Assembly: GCA_035299085.1 (NCBI GenBank) | Contig: DATGXG010000031.1 | Span: forward strand, 1-64,000 | DNA length: 64,000 bases | From: Bacteroidales bacterium | Lineage (GTDB): Bacteria; Bacteroidota; Bacteroidia; Bacteroidales; UBA10428 | Reading direction: 5' to 3' | Shown here: positions 62,456 through 64,000 of the stretch, one piece after another | Position numbering within the stretch: the stretch's first letter is position 1 | Layout: every line of letters starts with the position of its first letter | Notes under the pieces: generated by a model | What the model was told of the DNA's origin: nothing | Databases searched by the model: none | What the model saw: only the letters and a program-made list of their open reading frames with translations | Made by a program: the position numbers and the translations under genes

Positions 62456-62986
62456 TTAAATAGTGGTTGAAGAATTATCCTTTTTCAACAAAAGTTCCTC
62501 AATTTGTTTTATGAACATCTGCTTCGTTTCTTCTTTTGACCTGGCTATGCCTGATGACATGGTAGGCTGACCGTCCATAGGACAGAATAAAAAGGTGGGA
62601 ATGGACTGAATTCCGAAAATAGCTGCCAATTCCTGTTCCTCATCTATATCAACCTTGTAAAAATTGATCCTGTCACCGTATTGTTTCGATAATTCTTCAA
62701 GAATGGGAGATGTCAGTTTGCAAGGGCCGCACCAGTCGGCATAGAAATCAACAAGACATGGTTTGTTCCCTTCATAAACCCACACTTCTGTATTCTTCTC
62801 ATAGTTCATCACCATTTTAAGAAAATCCTGCTTTGTCAGTTGTCTAGGCAGCCCATCATTGCCGGCATTCACCTGGCTGACAGGGGAAACACTTTTATTG
62901 CCGCCCGAATTTTTACCTGTTTGTCCGTTACAGCCTGTAATGGCTATAAACAAAAACAGCATCGATAAATAACCTGTGATCCGCAT
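62456..62986 (-). CDS. Thioredoxin-like lipoprotein
   Basis: The 176-residue protein has a lipoprotein signal (LFLFIAITGC, Cys19) and a thioredoxin domain with WCGPCK (85-90) and an IPTFLF segment. It would act on disulfides in the periplasm. Its start lies close upstream of TerC on the same strand, so both probably form an operon. A link to TerC-type metal handling is possible but inferred. Confidence 0.9.
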   Translation of the reverse strand: MRITGYLSMLFLFIAITGCNGQTGKNSGGNKSVSPVSQVNAGNDGLPRQLTKQDFLKMVMNYEKNTEVWVYEGNKPCLVDFYADWCGPCKLTSPILEELSKQYGDRINFYKVDIDEEQELAAIFGIQSIPTFLFCPMDGQPTMSSGIARSKEETKQMFIKQIEELLLKKDNSSTTI

Positions 62987-63032
62987 ATTTCAAAATTAAT
63001 TCTCTGATAATTACTCTGTTTTAAGATAACGC

Positions 63033-63695
63033 TTAAGTATTCAAAGGGTTTAAATGGAAATAAACTGATTTATCAGTCACTTCAAGCTTAATAACTTTCA
63101 TAAGCACCATTTTCACCAGTATCCTTTCCGCTCTCATACGGTTGGTCCGGGCAACCCTGACAAATCCTGACAGTGTGATTTTTTCATTCTGACTCAGGTA
63201 GTCCATGAGCGTCTTTTCTTCCCGGCCATAATTCAGCCATACTCCGTTCCTGTTTTGTTCCCTTTTCCAGACATCTACAAGTATCCGGTTTGCCTTGATA
63301 TTCTGGTCGCCGACTCTCACATATGCAATCCAGTCGCCCTTTTCATCTTTGGCATAATGTGGTTTACTTTTGCCTTTCGGTATATCCACTTCAAGGATAC
63401 TTTTCCCGTCAACCTCCCATCTTTTCAGGTTAAATTCAACTTCAGGCTTACAATAAATTTGTGCGGCGGATTCGGCCATATAAGCCTCTTCCTCGCTTCT
63501 CACACCGCTGATTTTGCCGTTATCCTTAACTCCTATCAGCAATTTGCCTCCATCGGTGTTCGCAAAAGCTGAAAAAGTCTTCGCTATTTTCCGGGCATCA
63601 CTGATCTCAAATTTAAAATCGAGCTGTTGATTTTCCCCTTTCTCAATGAGGCTTTTGACGTATTTTTCGGCTTTCTTCTTAATTTCCTCTCTCAT
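63033..63695 (-). CDS. AlbA_2 (Schlafen-type) DNA-binding domain protein
   Basis: The 220-residue protein carries an AlbA_2 domain in the first 130 residues: QQLDFKFEISDARKIAKTFSAFANTDGGKLLIGVKDNGKISGV and later DWIAYVRVGDQN. The C-terminus is helical and may be a winged helix (KITLSGFVRVARTNRMRAERIL). Such proteins act as transcription regulators or putative divalent-metal-dependent nucleases; no catalytic set is clear. Confidence 0.8.
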   Translation of the reverse strand: MREEIKKKAEKYVKSLIEKGENQQLDFKFEISDARKIAKTFSAFANTDGGKLLIGVKDNGKISGVRSEEEAYMAESAAQIYCKPEVEFNLKRWEVDGKSILEVDIPKGKSKPHYAKDEKGDWIAYVRVGDQNIKANRILVDVWKREQNRNGVWLNYGREEKTLMDYLSQNEKITLSGFVRVARTNRMRAERILVKMVLMKVIKLEVTDKSVYFHLNPLNT

Positions 63696-63721
63696 AATGG
63701 GGAAAAAGAGTTATCAGGGCA

Positions 63722-63729
63722 CAAAATTA
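63722..63729 (-). promoter_or_regulatory. Possible -7 box of the AlbA_2 gene
   Basis: TAATTTTG on the minus strand matches TAnnTTTG, 27-34 bases upstream of the start codon at 63695. The -33 box is not clear. Confidence 0.4.
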
Positions 63730-63811
63730 ACGTAATTTGAATAAAATTTTATGTCATAGCATGTATCTAACCGCATACTATTTCCGTATGAATTTGTAAA
63801 TCAGAAAACCG

Positions 63812-64000
63812 ATGAAAAGGCATTTAGGATTAAGAGATACAAGAGTTTTTATGATCCTGGTCTTAGTTTCAGGACTCATATTTTCATCTGCAAATTACAA
63901 CACCGGATACGGGCAAACCCCTGACAATGCGGCTCTTTACAAGGAACACATGAAAAAGGGAGATTCATACCGCGAAAGTAAAAATTATGCCGCAGCCATG
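63812..64000 (+). CDS. Exported protein with probable TPR-type start, truncated by window end
   Basis: The frame from ATG 63812 is open to the window end (63 residues). It has a signal-anchor or signal peptide (MILVLVSGLIFSSANYN) and then YKEHMKKGDSYRESKNYAAAM, a pattern that begins a tetratricopeptide repeat. The rest is outside the window. Confidence 0.6.
   Translation, partial: MKRHLGLRDTRVFMILVLVSGLIFSSANYNTGYGQTPDNAALYKEHMKKGDSYRESKNYAAAM

Noticed and set aside
1..64000. tRNA, rRNA and insertion sequences
   Set aside because: Looked for cloverleaf or rRNA-like conserved blocks and IS-type transposase with terminal repeats; none was convincing.

Overview
The window suggests a bacterium of the phylum Bacteroidota, probably of the order Bacteroidales or close to it. 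The grounds are host gene families typical of that phylum (DUF4139 protein, DUF6427-like membrane protein, SiaB/SiaC-type signalling, ABCG exporter with an N-terminal TerB domain), several matches to the TAnnTTTG -7 promoter box, near absence of Shine-Dalgarno sites, and AT-rich phage DNA. No taxonomic marker such as 16S rRNA is present.

Positions 1 to about 39036 hold most of a Mu-like (transposable) prophage. Its left end and repressor lie outside the window. From the left come the transposase tail, a MuB-like ATPase, a second P-loop protein, small early proteins (GemA-like, DUF3164), a GH108 muramidase, a DnaA-domain-IV/DUF4406 fusion, a displaced tail-fibre module with two further exported proteins (6128-10587), and a run of small cargo genes (HD hydrolase, SAM methyltransferase, exported proteins) that closes at a bidirectional terminator near 14781. 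On the minus strand lie dam and the head-packaging block: small and large terminase, DUF1320, DUF935 portal, MuF with a toxin-like C-terminus, gpG, and a tail-completion protein. Divergent from it on the plus strand run protease/scaffold, major capsid, an exported protein, a small membrane and lipoprotein cassette, sheath, tube, tail chaperone with a -1 frameshift extension, tape measure, baseplate and tail-tip genes. This arm ends in an exported LamG/lyase-like/SGNH protein and a strong terminator at 38881. The phage end is placed at about 39036 by inference.

From 39051 the DNA is host. A TapB/DUF3108-like exported protein, a DUF4139 protein and a nitroreductase precede the most interesting host locus, a co-directional cluster at 42495-55881. 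It contains CheR, a HAMP-GAF-PAS sensor, a degenerate CheR, a receiver-less CheB, a membrane GAF protein, a GAF-PAS-PAS-PP2C phosphatase, a SiaB-like kinase, a SiaC-like phosphoprotein with Thr68, a TerB-ABCG exporter and two exported proteins. No CheA, CheW, CheY or diguanylate cyclase is present. I infer a signalling route in which reversible methylation of sensor coiled coils may tune a phosphatase/kinase partner switch that in turn may control an exporter.

The remaining minus-strand genes are housekeeping: DUF6427-like membrane protein, thioredoxin, a DNA polymerase III alpha subunit with an N-terminal proofreading exonuclease, TerC, a thioredoxin-like lipoprotein and an AlbA_2 protein. 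An exported protein with a possible TPR motif starts at the right edge. I saw no tRNA, rRNA, CRISPR array or insertion sequence.
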